Positions 1 to 8,887 are shown, counted from the first letter of the stretch. The stretch: 64,000 nt of DNA from Arthrobacter sp. MA-N2 (GCF_000517125.1 NZ_KI912155.1:373707-437706); one strand, 5' to 3'. Translations and numbers: made by a program. The notes: generated by a model from the sequence alone, not told the origin.

Positions 1-74
1 TTGAAAGCCGGATGCGCCGCAACGTCAAAGTGGTGAAGGTAGCCAGATCGGAAATTGTGGCGGCCGAGGGCTAG
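1..74 (+). CDS. C-terminal end of an unidentified protein (partial)
   Basis: An open frame enters from the left edge and stops at TAG (72-74). The visible tail is about 23 residues and strongly basic (MRRNVKVVKVARSE), ending in AAEG. It is directly followed by a strong hairpin, consistent with the 3' end of a real plus-strand gene convergent with dapE. Too little is visible to name the product. Confidence 0.5.
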   Translation, partial: ESRMRRNVKVVKVARSEIVAAEG

Positions 75-78
75 CCAA

Positions 79-113
79 AACGTGGGTGTGGCCCGCGGGG
101 CCACACCCACGTT
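79..113. terminator. Bidirectional terminator hairpin, upstream gene / dapE
   Basis: A perfect 16-bp inverted repeat (79-94 and 98-113) encloses a 3-nt loop. It sits between two convergent genes and can serve both strands. There is no long T-run, as is common in high-GC actinobacteria. Confidence 0.8.
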
Positions 114-125
114 CGCAGTTAAACG

Positions 126-1250
126 TTAGTCGGCCAGCCACAGACGAAGGGCGCGGAGGCACTCGCGGATGGCATCGGCGTCGACGTGTTCATTGTCCTT
201 ATGGGCCAGCAGCGGATCGCCGGGGCCGAAATTGACTGCGGGAACGCCTAGTTCACTGAAGCGCGCGACGTCGGTCCAACCGTATTTGGGTTTGGGATCG
301 GCGCCGACGGCGGCAACGAAGGACGCGGCAGCCGGGTGGTTGAGGCCGGGCCTGGCGCCAGCGGCGGCGTCGGTGCGGACCACGTCGAAGCCCTCCAACA
401 GTTCACGGACGTGGGCTTCGGCTTGGTCCGGGGTCTTGTCCGGCGCGAATCGGTAGTTGATTTCCACCACGCAGCGGTCCGGAATCACGTTGCCTGCGGT
501 ACCGCCGTTGATCTTCACGGCATTGAGGCTTTCCCGGTAGTCGAGCCCGTCCACGTTGACAGTGCGCGGTTCGTAGGCAGCCAAGCGGCTGAGGATGGGC
601 GCGGCAGCGTGGATCGCATTGCTGCCCATCCACGCCCGGGCCGAGTGGGCCGCCTCCCCCACCGTGGTGGCTTCGAAGCGGCTAGTGCCATTGCAGCCAC
701 CTTCCACGGTGCCGTCAGTGGGTTCGAGGAGGATCGCGAAGTCACCTTCCAGGAGATGGCCGTGGTTCCGTACCAAGCGAGCAAGGCCGCTCTTGACGGC
801 TTCGACTTCCTCATGGTCGTAGAAGACGAACGTGACATCCTTGCCCGGCTCGGCACCGCCGTCGAACATGGTGGCCGCGAGGGCAAGCTGTACCGCAACT
901 CCGCCCTTCATGTCGGTTGCGCCGCGTCCGTATAGATTCCCTGTGCCCGCGATGCCGGACTCCCACGTCGACGGCACTGTGCCTAGTGAACCTTCCACGG
1001 TGGGCAACGGTACGGTATCGAGGTGGCCGGCAAGGATGACCCGCTCAGGACGTCCAAGCTCGGTTCGGGCAATGATGGCGTCGCCATCCCGCACCAACCG
1101 CAGCCCCGGGATCGTGCGAAGGGCAGACTCGACGGCGTTCGCCAACGCGGATTCGTTGCCGGACACGCTGTTGATGTCCATGAGCGCTGCGGTCAGCAAC
1201 GCGACGTCTTGCCGGAGGTCAAGAAGAATCGGAGTAGTTTCGACGGTCAC
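126..1250 (-). CDS. dapE: Succinyl-diaminopimelate desuccinylase
   Basis: Cytosolic M20-family metallohydrolase of 374 aa that removes succinate from N-succinyl-LL-2,6-diaminopimelate in lysine and peptidoglycan precursor synthesis. Family landmarks are visible: the first metal ligands in AGHLDTVPL (H76, D78), the bridging Asp in GRGATDMKGG (about residues 108-117), the Glu pair in FYDHEEVEA (about 147-148) and a C-terminal His in LLAHKDNEHV. The start is GTG at 1250; a TACAGT -10 box lies exactly 6 nt upstream, so the mRNA is probably leaderless. It is divergent from dapD, the succinyltransferase of the same pathway, with only 93 bp between the two starts. Length and motifs are normal for the family. 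Confidence 0.95.
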   Translation of the reverse strand: MTVETTPILLDLRQDVALLTAALMDINSVSGNESALANAVESALRTIPGLRLVRDGDAIIARTELGRPERVILAGHLDTVPLPTVEGSLGTVPSTWESGIAGTGNLYGRGATDMKGGVAVQLALAATMFDGGAEPGKDVTFVFYDHEEVEAVKSGLARLVRNHGHLLEGDFAILLEPTDGTVEGGCNGTSRFEATTVGEAAHSARAWMGSNAIHAAAPILSRLAAYEPRTVNVDGLDYRESLNAVKINGGTAGNVIPDRCVVEINYRFAPDKTPDQAEAHVRELLEGFDVVRTDAAAGARPGLNHPAAASFVAAVGADPKPKYGWTDVARFSELGVPAVNFGPGDPLLAHKDNEHVDADAIRECLRALRLWLAD

Positions 1251-1256
1251 TTGTCC

Positions 1257-1262
1257 ACTGTA
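1257..1262 (-). promoter_or_regulatory. -10 box of dapE (leaderless start)
   Basis: TACAGT on the minus strand lies 6 nt before the GTG of dapE, with no Shine-Dalgarno between. The geometry matches a transcript starting at the start codon. Confidence 0.5.
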
Positions 1263-1331
1263 TCCCGCGATCCCGCGCGAATTGCGACCCTTGGGACCAC
1301 ACTCGGTTTCGAGGCAGCCAGCGGCTCTCGA

Positions 1332-1337
1332 TAGACT
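1332..1337 (+). promoter_or_regulatory. -10 box of dapD (leaderless start)
   Basis: TAGACT lies 6 nt before the ATG of dapD and no ribosome-binding site is present, matching the leaderless layout of dapE on the opposite strand. Confidence 0.55.
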
Positions 1338-1343
1338 TGCAGC

Positions 1344-2369
1344 ATGACTGAAACCGCTGCCTCAGCCGCACCCGATAGCGCATCTGCAAACCACCGTTCC
1401 GCCTATGGCTTTGGCCTGGCCACCATCGCCACCTCCGACGCCGGAGAAGCGACAGTACTGGACGCATGGTTTCCGGCGCCGGCCCTGGGCGTAGCGGCCG
1501 AGTCCCTGCGAACGGTGGAGCATGCGGATGAATCGTTGACCAGCCTTGCTTCTGATAGCCGCGACGCCGACCGCGGGACGGAGCAGAAGGTTGTCTTCGC
1601 CCAGATCAACCTGGATGAAGCCCCCGCGGACACCGTGGACGCCTACTTGCGCCTTCACTTGCTCTCGCACCGCCTGGTCCAGCCCAACAGCATCAACCTG
1701 GACGGTATCTTCGGCAAGCTCCCCAACGTTGTGTGGACCAACTTCGGTCCCGCCGCGGTGGACGGTTTTGAAGCGACTCGCGCCCGCCTCCGCAAGCGCG
1801 GCGCGGTCACCGTGTATGGAGTGGACAAGTTCCCCCGTATGGTGGACTACGTCGTCCCCAGCGGCGTCAGGATAGCTGACGCAGACCGTGTCCGTTTGGG
1901 CGCCTACCTCTCCGAAGGCACCACCGTCATGCACGAGGGCTTCGTGAACTTCAATGCCGGCACGCTTGGCACCTCCATGGTGGAAGGCCGCATCTCCGCA
2001 GGGGTGGTGACCGGTGACGGCACCGACGTCGGCGGCGGCGCCTCCATCATGGGCACCCTGTCCGGTGGCGGCAAGGAAAAGATCGCCCTGGGTGAGCGTG
2101 TACTGCTGGGGGCGAATTCCGGCGTGGGCATCAGCATCGGCGATGATTCCGTGGTTGAAGCCGGCCTCTACGTCACGGCAGGAACCCGCGTACGGATCCT
2201 CGGCCCAAAGGACGCCAACGGCGAGGACACCAGCAGCATCATCAAGGCCGTGGAACTCTCGGGCATGCCGAACCTGCTGTTCCGCCGCAACTCCAGCACG
2301 GGTGAAGTCGAGGTCCTCCCCCGCAAGGGACAGACGGTGGAGCTCAACGAAGCCCTTCACATCAACTAG
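1344..2369 (+). CDS. dapD: Tetrahydrodipicolinate N-succinyltransferase, actinobacterial type
   Basis: A 341-aa cytosolic enzyme that transfers succinyl from succinyl-CoA to 2,3,4,5-tetrahydrodipicolinate, the step that creates the succinylated intermediates used by DapC and DapE. The C-terminal half is rich in Gly and short hydrophobic hexapeptide-like turns (for example the stretch around GTSMVEGRISAGVVTGDG and GANSGVGISIGDDSVVEAG), the signature of a left-handed beta-helix acyltransferase. The long N-terminal alpha/beta region is typical of the actinobacterial DapD group. The start ATG has a -10 box 6 nt upstream. It is divergent from dapE, so the two enzymes that add and remove the succinyl group share one intergenic region. 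Confidence 0.95.
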   Translation: MTETAASAAPDSASANHRSAYGFGLATIATSDAGEATVLDAWFPAPALGVAAESLRTVEHADESLTSLASDSRDADRGTEQKVVFAQINLDEAPADTVDAYLRLHLLSHRLVQPNSINLDGIFGKLPNVVWTNFGPAAVDGFEATRARLRKRGAVTVYGVDKFPRMVDYVVPSGVRIADADRVRLGAYLSEGTTVMHEGFVNFNAGTLGTSMVEGRISAGVVTGDGTDVGGGASIMGTLSGGGKEKIALGERVLLGANSGVGISIGDDSVVEAGLYVTAGTRVRILGPKDANGEDTSSIIKAVELSGMPNLLFRRNSSTGEVEVLPRKGQTVELNEALHIN

Positions 2370-2380
2370 CTGATATCTGG

Positions 2381-3223
2381 ATGCGCCGTCTCCGACGCAC
2401 CATCATCTTGTTGCTGGCGCTTGCCTTGGTGGCTGGCGCCTTCTACGCCGTGGTGACTGTACTGCAGCGCTCCGAAACCCTGGTTACGGAGCGCTGCACC
2501 GCCGTCGTCGGCTCGGATTCCTACGAGTTGGCGACGGACCAGGCGGCAAATGCCGCCCTGATCGCGGCTATCTCAGTGAAACGGGGGCTGCCACCTCGCG
2601 CTGCCACCATTGCTGTCGCCACCGCCATGCAGGAATCCAGGCTGCGCAACATCGGCCACGGCGACGAGGTAGGCCCCGATTCGCGCGGGCTGTTCCAGCA
2701 GCGTCCGTCCCAGGGATGGGGGACCGAGGCGCAGGTCATGGATCCCGTTTACGCGACAAACGCTTTCTACGACCACCTGGTGAAGATACCCGGCTACGAG
2801 ACCATGGCGATCACCGATGCTGCGCAAGCGGTCCAGCACTCCGCATTCCCTCAGGCCTACGCGCAGCATGAAGCCATGGGCCGCGCCTACGCGTCTGCCC
2901 TGACCGGACACTCCGAAAGGGCTCTGGACTGCACGCTCCGCGCCGCGGACACTGCCGGTGATCCGAACGCCGTTGTGGATGCGATGACGACGGCGTTCGG
3001 GTCCCTGCCGGCCGTGGCCCAAGGCCGAACGGTCCAGCTGAACGTCACTGCTCCGCAATCGTGGGCTGTGGCCCAGTGGGCAGTGGCGAATGCCAAAGCC
3101 CTCTCGGTGACTCAGGTGGACGTGGCGGGCGGGACTTGGAACCGGCAGGATCGCAAAGGCTGGCAGGATTCCACGGCAGGATCGGGAACGGTGACTATCA
3201 CGGTTTCGGCGCCGAAGACGTAG
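2381..3223 (+). CDS. Membrane-anchored protein with a lysozyme/transglycosylase-like region
   Basis: 280 aa. A basic N-terminus (MRRLRRT) and one hydrophobic segment (residues about 8-28) predict a signal anchor with the rest outside the cell. Residues about 60-170 carry a conserved block (ATAMQESRLRNI...SRGLFQQRPSQGWGT...YATNAFYDHL) that resembles the fold signature of lysozyme-like or soluble lytic transglycosylase proteins: a Glu after the first helix, then GLFQQR. I recall similar actinobacterial proteins being loosely labelled heavy-metal transporters, which the sequence does not support. It starts 11 nt after dapD and may be cotranscribed. A peptidoglycan-related role is an inference. 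Confidence 0.7.
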   Translation: MRRLRRTIILLLALALVAGAFYAVVTVLQRSETLVTERCTAVVGSDSYELATDQAANAALIAAISVKRGLPPRAATIAVATAMQESRLRNIGHGDEVGPDSRGLFQQRPSQGWGTEAQVMDPVYATNAFYDHLVKIPGYETMAITDAAQAVQHSAFPQAYAQHEAMGRAYASALTGHSERALDCTLRAADTAGDPNAVVDAMTTAFGSLPAVAQGRTVQLNVTAPQSWAVAQWAVANAKALSVTQVDVAGGTWNRQDRKGWQDSTAGSGTVTITVSAPKT

Positions 3224-3257
3224 TCCCTGCCTGGTAGTCCGGTCCCCACCCCGCGCC

Positions 3258-3869
3258 TCAGACCAGTAGTTCAACCACCGGCTGGACGTAGCTGCGGAAT
3301 ATCTCCGGCTGGGACAACAGACCCTCGCTCATGATCATCTTGTCAGGCTCGAGGTACCAGGCCCTCGGCTCGTTGAGCGGCAGTTCGATGATCTTCAGGT
3401 TGAAGTCCCGGGAACTCCGTCCGACCTCCAGCAAGCGGTCCTCCACCATGTCACCAATAAGCATCGTGGCACCGCTGGCCTCGCGCTCGGCTTCAAGCTT
3501 TTCGTACTCTTCGACGCGTTCACGGGCCCACGTGAGGGCAGCACCGAAGTGTGCCTGCAGGACCCTGCGGAGGGCAGGCGAGTTGCCGAAAGCATTGAAA
3601 CCCGGGGGTGAAAGCTCTGGCGCGGCATCGGGATACGCTTTCAGCAGTTGCTCCCACCATGCTTCCCACTCGGTCTTGAGGGCCGGCATCCCGCCTACTT
3701 CGGCGGTAAGGTGTGTGTGGTCCGCGTGCCTCACTTTGGGTGTGGCATGGGAGAGCGCCGGCCTTCCGGCTCCGTCCAGTCCGGCAACGTCTCTCAGATA
3801 CAAGGCAATGAGCATCGGTCCTGAGGTGTCCATGGTGATCCGCCACCCCTGACCGCCTGTGTCATGCAT
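3258..3869 (-). CDS. Conserved hypothetical protein
   Basis: 203 aa, no signal peptide or membrane segment. The ATG at 3869 is preceded by GGGAGG at 8 nt, which fixes the start; a second ATG 13 codons in (MDTSGPM) is less well supported. The sequence is mixed alpha/beta with a Trp- and Pro-rich middle (EWEAWWEQLL, PELSPPGF) and an acidic helix (RVEEYEKLEAERE). I do not recognise the family. It is convergent with the 2381-3223 gene and 64 bp from the TetR gene stop on the same strand, so it may be downstream of that regulator. Confidence 0.6.
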   Translation of the reverse strand: MHDTGGQGWRITMDTSGPMLIALYLRDVAGLDGAGRPALSHATPKVRHADHTHLTAEVGGMPALKTEWEAWWEQLLKAYPDAAPELSPPGFNAFGNSPALRRVLQAHFGAALTWARERVEEYEKLEAEREASGATMLIGDMVEDRLLEVGRSSRDFNLKIIELPLNEPRAWYLEPDKMIMSEGLLSQPEIFRSYVQPVVELLV

Positions 3870-3933
3870 CCGAATTGCCTCCCTTGGCAGGTGCCCGCTC
3901 AGGGTTCCAGTCTATTCCCGATGAGCCTTGACG

Positions 3934-4560
3934 TTAACGGTTGGACGGCAGCCCAACGAGAGTGTCCAGATGCGCGGTCAGAACGTCACGGCAGACCTCC
4001 GCTGTCATCCACTCCGGCTGCAGCAGGGCATGCATGCACAGTCCGTCGAGGGTCGCCAAGAGGCGCTCGGCCTCAGTTACCAGGCGCTCCTGGCCGGTCC
4101 CGCCGTCGGGCATCAGTCGCATCACCAAGCGGCCGACGACGGCGGCCACGGCACGGTGGCTGCGTGCGGCTTCTTGTTGGAGTACGGGTTTGATCCGCGC
4201 CGCATGCCGGAATGCGATCCAGACGCAGGCGTCGACGGCCAGTTCCTCGTCGAGCGGCAGGAATTGACCCAGGAGGGTTAATACGGCGGCATCGTGTTCA
4301 GCCGAGTCCGGTTCCGAGGATTCGACGACGGCGAACGCTTCCTCGAGCCGCGCGGCGATCCTGTCGATGACCACGGAGAAGGAATGGACCAGCAATTCAT
4401 CGCTGCTGGCAAAGTAGTGGCGGACCGAGCCAACAGCAAGTCCGGCCTCGTCAGCCACCTCCCGCAATGAGGCACGTTCCAGGCCATCCGAGGCGATGAT
4501 CCTGAAGACGGCTTCGACTACTTCCTGGCGCCGGGCTTCGGCATCAACAATCTTGGGCAC
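3934..4560 (-). CDS. TetR-family transcriptional regulator
   Basis: 208 aa from GTG 4560. The N-terminal 55 residues form a TetR helix-turn-helix (EAVFRIIASDGLERASLREVADEAGLAVGSVRHYF), followed by an all-helical ligand/dimer domain. The open frame continues upstream past galE's promoter, but VPKIVDAEARRQEVV is the natural family start. The gene is divergent from galE with about 114 bp between, so it may control itself or neighbours; its ligand is unknown. The C-terminal domain has the helical layout of BetI-like TetR proteins (inference only). Confidence 0.88.
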   Translation of the reverse strand: MPKIVDAEARRQEVVEAVFRIIASDGLERASLREVADEAGLAVGSVRHYFASSDELLVHSFSVVIDRIAARLEEAFAVVESSEPDSAEHDAAVLTLLGQFLPLDEELAVDACVWIAFRHAARIKPVLQQEAARSHRAVAAVVGRLVMRLMPDGGTGQERLVTEAERLLATLDGLCMHALLQPEWMTAEVCRDVLTAHLDTLVGLPSNR

Positions 4561-4661
4561 AGATCTTTTTAGCACGAATGTGCTTGTACCGCGGGGGCGG
4601 CACCCGGGCGTGGCAAAACTGTGGCGCACGCAACAGTCAGCGGACACGGCCCAAGTTCGGT

Positions 4662-4667
4662 TAGCGT
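4662..4667 (+). promoter_or_regulatory. -10 box of galE (leaderless start)
   Basis: TAGCGT is followed by exactly 7 nt and then the ATG of galE at 4675. No purine-rich ribosome-binding site is present, supporting a leaderless mRNA. Confidence 0.5.
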
Positions 4668-4674
4668 TGGTTGC

Positions 4675-5688
4675 ATGAGAATTCTTGTCACGGGCGGCAC
4701 CGGTTACATCGGATCGCACACCGTCCTGTCCCTTTTGGAAGCCGGACACGAAGTCCTCGTGGTAGACAACCTCGTGAATTCAAGCGAAGAGTCCTTGCGC
4801 CGCGTTGTTGAACTCGCAGGAAAGGCGGCAGCGTTCCACCACGTAGATCTCTTGGATGCGGGCGCGCTTGAGTCTGTGTTCGATCAGCACAGTATCGACG
4901 CCGTGATTCATTTCGCCGGGCTTAAGGCAGTTGGCGAGTCCGTGGAGGAGCCGCTGAACTACTACTACAACAACGTTGGGGGAACGCTGAACCTGCTCCG
5001 GGCCATGGACAAATACGGCGTCCGGTCCATCGTCTTCAGTTCCTCGGCAACCGTGTACGGCGAGCACAACCCCATCCCCTATGTTGAGAAGATGGAGATC
5101 GGGGCGAACAACCCTTATGGCCGCACCAAGGAGCAGATCGAGGACGTCCTGACGGACCTCGGCGCAGCGGACGAACGTTGGCACATCGCCTTGCTGCGCT
5201 ACTTCAATCCGGTGGGCGCGCACCCCTCCGGCAGGATCGGCGAGGACCCGCAGGGCATCCCGAACAACTTGGTTCCGTACATCGCCCAAGTTGCTGTCGG
5301 TCGCCGTGAAAAGCTCATGGTGTTCGGTGGAGACTATGACACCCCGGACGGCACCTGCCTACGGGATTACATCCACGTGGTCGACCTCGCTGAAGGCCAT
5401 GTCGCCGCGTTGGACTACGTCGCGGTCCGCCCAGGAGTACACCGCTGGAACCTCGGCTCCGGAAAGGGTACCTCCGTGTTGGAGATGCTCCACGCCTTCG
5501 AACAGGCCGTGGGCCACGCGCTGCCGTATGAGATCACGGGACGCCGAGCCGGAGACCTGCCCGCGTTCTGGGCCGACGCCTCATCCGCCCTGGCGGACCT
5601 CAACTGGTCCACCACGAAGACCGTGGATCAAATGTGCGAGGACCATTGGCGCTGGCAGAAGAACAACCCGCTCGGCTATAGCTCTTAA
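4675..5688 (+). CDS. galE: UDP-glucose 4-epimerase
   Basis: 337-aa short-chain dehydrogenase fold enzyme that interconverts UDP-glucose and UDP-galactose for galactose use and cell-envelope glycans. It starts directly with the Rossmann NAD motif GGTGYIGSH (residues 7-15). The SSSATVYG serine loop and the catalytic YxxxK (in NPYGRTKEQIE) are present, and the C-terminal half has the sugar-nucleotide binding pattern DGTCLRDYIHVVDLAEGH. ATG 4675 is chosen over an in-frame upstream start at 4621 because the Rossmann fold begins there and a -10 box lies 7 nt upstream. The gene ends at a strong shared terminator facing gltA. Confidence 0.95.
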   Translation: MRILVTGGTGYIGSHTVLSLLEAGHEVLVVDNLVNSSEESLRRVVELAGKAAAFHHVDLLDAGALESVFDQHSIDAVIHFAGLKAVGESVEEPLNYYYNNVGGTLNLLRAMDKYGVRSIVFSSSATVYGEHNPIPYVEKMEIGANNPYGRTKEQIEDVLTDLGAADERWHIALLRYFNPVGAHPSGRIGEDPQGIPNNLVPYIAQVAVGRREKLMVFGGDYDTPDGTCLRDYIHVVDLAEGHVAALDYVAVRPGVHRWNLGSGKGTSVLEMLHAFEQAVGHALPYEITGRRAGDLPAFWADASSALADLNWSTTKTVDQMCEDHWRWQKNNPLGYSS

Positions 5689-5692
5689 AAGC

Positions 5693-5753
5693 AACGCGGG
5701 GTCACTTACGGCCCATGATGTCCTCCGGGACAGGCCGTAAGTGACCCCGCGTT
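5693..5753. terminator. Bidirectional terminator between galE and gltA
   Basis: A perfect 21-bp inverted repeat (5693-5713 and 5733-5753) with a 19-nt loop separates two convergent genes. It is the longest perfect stem I found in the window. Confidence 0.9.
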
Positions 5754-5758
5754 AGGGT

Positions 5759-7042
5759 CTAGATCGCCGGGTAGTCGCGTTCCGGTTCTCCGGTGTAGAG
5801 CTGCCGCGGGCGGCCGATCTTCGTCTGAGGATCGTTGATCATTTCGCGCCACTGGGCGATCCAGCCGGGAAGGCGCCCGATCGCGAACAGGACGGTGAAC
5901 ATCTTCTCCGGGAAACCCATGGCCTTGTAGATCAGGCCCGTGTAGAAGTCGACGTTCGGGTAGAGCTTGCGCTGGATGAAGTAGTCGTCAGCCAAGGCCT
6001 TCTCTTCGAGACGCATAGCGATGTCCAGGAGTTCGTCGTTACCGCCGAGCTTGCCGAGGATTTCGTGTGCCGTCGCCTTGATGATCTTCGCGCGCGGGTC
6101 GTAGTTCTTGTAGACCCGGTGTCCGAAGCCCATGAGGCGGACACCGTCCTCCTTGTTCTTGACCTTCTCCATGTAGTCCTCGGGCTTAACGCCGTCGGCT
6201 TGGATCTGGCGCAGCATCTTCAGCACGGCCTCGTTGGCGCCGCCGTGTGCGGGGCCGAAGAGGGCGTTGATGCCTGCGGAAACGGAAGCGAACAAGTTCG
6301 CGTTCGACGAGCCCACCAGGCGCACGGTCGACGTCGAGCAGTTCTGCTCGTGGTCCGCGTGCAGGATGAGCAGGAGGTCCAGCGCCTTGACGACGACCGG
6401 ATCCAGTTCGTACTGCTCCGCCGGCAGGCCGAAGCTCAACCGCAGGAAGTTCTCCACGAGGTTCATGGAATTGTCCGGGTACAGCATGGGCTGGCCAATG
6501 GACTTCTTATGGGCGTAGGCCGCGATGACCGGGAGCTTCGCCATCAGGCGGATGGTGGACACTTCCACATGCTCCGGGTTGAACGGGTCCAAAGAGTCCT
6601 GGTAAAACGTGGACAACGCGGAGACAGCCGAAGACAGGACCGGCATCGGATGCGCATCACGCGGGAAGCCGCCGAAGAAACCCTTGAGTTCTTCGTGGAG
6701 CAGCGTGTGGTGGCGGATGCGCTGGTCGAACGCGTCCAGCTCGGTAGGCGTGGGCAAGTTGCCGTAGATCAGCAGGTAGGAAACCTCCAGGAAGCTGGAG
6801 TGCTGTGCAAGCTGCTCGATCGGGTATCCGCGGTAGCGCAGGATGCCGGCATCGCCATCGATGTAAGTGATTGCCGACGTGGTGGCGGCGGTGTTCATGA
6901 AGCCGGGGTCATAGGCGACGGCGCCCGTCTGCTTCAGCAGCTTGGAAACGTCGTATCCTTCGTTCCCTTCTACAACCTTGATCCGCGGGAGCTCGAGCTC
7001 TCCGCCGGCATGGCGCAGGGTAGCACTGGTGGTCTCAGTCAT
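5759..7042 (-). CDS. gltA: Citrate synthase
   Basis: 427-aa type II citrate synthase that condenses oxaloacetate with acetyl-CoA at the entry of the TCA cycle. The active-site regions are intact: GPAHGGANEAV (substrate His), GFGHRVYKNYDPRA (second His and oxaloacetate-binding Arg), and the late Asp segment. The start ATG 7042 has AGGGGA about 5 nt upstream; the open frame extends further but that extension is not family-like. The roughly 230-bp leader suggests its own promoter, independent of dapC upstream. Confidence 0.97.
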   Translation of the reverse strand: MTETTSATLRHAGGELELPRIKVVEGNEGYDVSKLLKQTGAVAYDPGFMNTAATTSAITYIDGDAGILRYRGYPIEQLAQHSSFLEVSYLLIYGNLPTPTELDAFDQRIRHHTLLHEELKGFFGGFPRDAHPMPVLSSAVSALSTFYQDSLDPFNPEHVEVSTIRLMAKLPVIAAYAHKKSIGQPMLYPDNSMNLVENFLRLSFGLPAEQYELDPVVVKALDLLLILHADHEQNCSTSTVRLVGSSNANLFASVSAGINALFGPAHGGANEAVLKMLRQIQADGVKPEDYMEKVKNKEDGVRLMGFGHRVYKNYDPRAKIIKATAHEILGKLGGNDELLDIAMRLEEKALADDYFIQRKLYPNVDFYTGLIYKAMGFPEKMFTVLFAIGRLPGWIAQWREMINDPQTKIGRPRQLYTGEPERDYPAI

Positions 7043-7189
7043 GGAGTCCCCTTCATGAGGCTCTGGGCCTCGGTCGAAAGCTTGATCCAACCAACATCTG
7101 GTGACACCGGCCCCGGCCTGCAAGTGCAGGCGCCATCGGCCGGACTGCCTTCGTGGAGAAAGCCACCATTGATAGTCACTTAAAAGCTA

Positions 7190-7237
7190 CCGCCAGTCAG
7201 CGGGACAAACTAATCCACAAGCGACGGTTACTGGCGG
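7190..7237 (-). promoter_or_regulatory. Inverted repeat in the gltA leader
   Basis: CCGCCAGT (7190-7197) and ACTGGCGG (7230-7237) form an 8-bp inverted repeat 150-195 bp upstream of gltA. It could be a regulator site or a weak mRNA hairpin; I see no regulator gene tied to it. Nothing else is recognisable in 7043-7271. Confidence 0.25.
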
Positions 7238-7271
7238 AATGACGCGCCCTGTGCCGCAAGTCACAGGATTG

Positions 7272-8429
7272 TTATGGTGCGGCGTTCAAGCGTTCGACGG
7301 CGGCGTCGATGCGTTCGTCGGTCCCCGTGAGCGCCACACGGATGAAGCCGTTCCCGGCGTCACCATAGAATACTCCGGGCCCGACGACGATGCCCAAGTC
7401 AGCGAAGCGCTGGACGGCGTCCCACGTCGCCTCCCCCGCGGTAGCCCACAAGTACAGTCCGGCTTTTGACTCGTGGATCTTCAGGCCAAAGTTCTGCAGT
7501 GCCGGCAGGAGGCGTTCGCGGCGCCCGCGGTAGAGGTCCTTTTGCGCCAGTACGTGCCCGGCGTCGCCGAGCGCCACGCGCATGGCTTCCTGGACCGGGT
7601 AGGGCACGATCATGCCTGCGTGCTTGCGGCTGTTGACCAGGTTCGCCACGATCGTCGAGTCCCCGGCCACGAAGGCAGCGCGGTAGCCCGCCAGGTTCGA
7701 CTGCTTGCTGAGCGAGTAGACACACAACAGACCGTCCGTGGACCCACCGGTGACACGCGGGTCAAGGATGCTGGGTACCGCTTGGCCGCCGCGCTGGGCA
7801 TCCCATTGACCCCAGCCGAGTTCGGCATAGCATTCGTCCGACGCAACAACGGCGCCGATCTCACGGGCCTGGGCCACGATCTGCCGAAGTGATTCGACGT
7901 CGCGCACGCTTCCGGTCGGATTGCCCGGGGAATTGATCCAGATAAGGCGGACCCTGGCACGGGTGGCGGAGTCCAGTTCGTCCAGGCTGTCTGCAGCGAC
8001 CGCAGTGGCGCCGGCAAACATAGCGCCGATGTCATAAGTCGGGTAGGCCACAGTGGGACGGACCACGACATCGCCTGCCCTCAGGCCCAGCAGGAACGGC
8101 AGCCATGCCACCAGTTCCTTGGAGCCGACCGTGGGCATAATGTCCCTGGGGTCTATTCCTGAGACTCCGCGACGGCTGGCGAACCAGCCCGACACGGCCT
8201 CGCGAAGAGCTTCCGTGCCGTGGACGGTGGGGTAACCGTGCGCGTCCGCTGCGCCGGCAAGTGCCTCCCGAATGAGTTCCGGCGTAGGATCCACGGGAGT
8301 TCCAATGGAGAGGTTGACCACCCCGCCCGGATGTTGTGCAGCCTTGGCCACATACGGAGCCATGGCCTCCCAAGGGTAGTCAGGCAGATTGAGTCCAAAG
8401 GCGGGCGCCGCAGAAATCAAAGGAAGCAA
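7272..8429 (-). CDS. dapC: Succinyldiaminopimelate transaminase
   Basis: 385-aa fold-type I PLP aminotransferase that makes N-succinyl-diaminopimelate from the product of DapD. The N-terminus AFGLNLPDYPWEAM and the PLP lysine segment SLSKQSNLAGYR match the actinobacterial DapC group; NSPGNPTG is the phosphate/carboxylate-binding loop. The start appears to be TTG at 8429: an in-frame stop lies 9 nt upstream, so no earlier start is possible. The start is 6 nt after the fdxA stop, which implies translational coupling with ferredoxin. The gene is far from dapD/dapE but in the same 9-kb neighbourhood. Confidence 0.93.
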   Translation of the reverse strand: MLPLISAAPAFGLNLPDYPWEAMAPYVAKAAQHPGGVVNLSIGTPVDPTPELIREALAGAADAHGYPTVHGTEALREAVSGWFASRRGVSGIDPRDIMPTVGSKELVAWLPFLLGLRAGDVVVRPTVAYPTYDIGAMFAGATAVAADSLDELDSATRARVRLIWINSPGNPTGSVRDVESLRQIVAQAREIGAVVASDECYAELGWGQWDAQRGGQAVPSILDPRVTGGSTDGLLCVYSLSKQSNLAGYRAAFVAGDSTIVANLVNSRKHAGMIVPYPVQEAMRVALGDAGHVLAQKDLYRGRRERLLPALQNFGLKIHESKAGLYLWATAGEATWDAVQRFADLGIVVGPGVFYGDAGNGFIRVALTGTDERIDAAVERLNAAP

Positions 8430-8435
8430 CCGTTC

Positions 8436-8762
8436 TTAATGGTCTTGGTTCTGCGGGGGCAACGCAGCGATGAACGGGTGGTCCTTGCCGGTGTTGCCGA
8501 TCTTGGCAGCTCCACCCGGGGACCCGAGGTCATCGAAGAACTCGACGTTGGCCTTGTAGTAGTCCGCCCATTCCTCCGGGGTGTCATCCTCGTAGTAGAT
8601 CGCTTCCACCGGGCACACGGGTTCGCAGGCGCCGCAGTCCACGCACTCATCCGGGTGGATATAGAGGGAACGTTCGCCTTCGTAGATGCAGTCGACAGGG
8701 CATTCTTCAATACATGCCTTGTCCTTGACGTCCACACACGGCTGCGCGATTACGTAGGTCAC
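8436..8762 (-). CDS. fdxA: 7Fe ferredoxin ([3Fe-4S]/[4Fe-4S])
   Basis: 108-aa soluble electron carrier. Cysteines 9, 17, 21, 25, 40, 43, 46 and 50 follow the seven-iron pattern: C9/C17/C50 for the 3Fe cluster and C21/C40/C43/C46 for the 4Fe cluster, with C25 left over. The C-terminal acidic tail (EDDTPEEWADYY) is typical of actinobacterial FdxA. GTG 8762 is preceded by AAGGGA. The gene leads the fdxA-dapC unit. A GATAAT -10-like box (8852 down to 8847, minus strand) lies about 85 bp upstream in the divergent intergenic region. Confidence 0.93.
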   Translation of the reverse strand: MTYVIAQPCVDVKDKACIEECPVDCIYEGERSLYIHPDECVDCGACEPVCPVEAIYYEDDTPEEWADYYKANVEFFDDLGSPGGAAKIGNTGKDHPFIAALPPQNQDH

Positions 8763-8887
8763 GTCCCTTGCCTCTCCACAGTTGTCCCGGTCAATTTTCC
8801 GGGTAGTACCACCGGCCCTGTAGCCGGTACATCGAATTCTGAGCCTATTATCCACCAGCCGGAACGCCCCAACCTAGCCGGGCGTCC

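Noticed and set aside
2381-3223. Heavy-metal transporter label for the 280-aa protein
   Set aside because: It has one N-terminal helix and no metal-binding motif; the sequence looks like a lysozyme-type extracellular domain.
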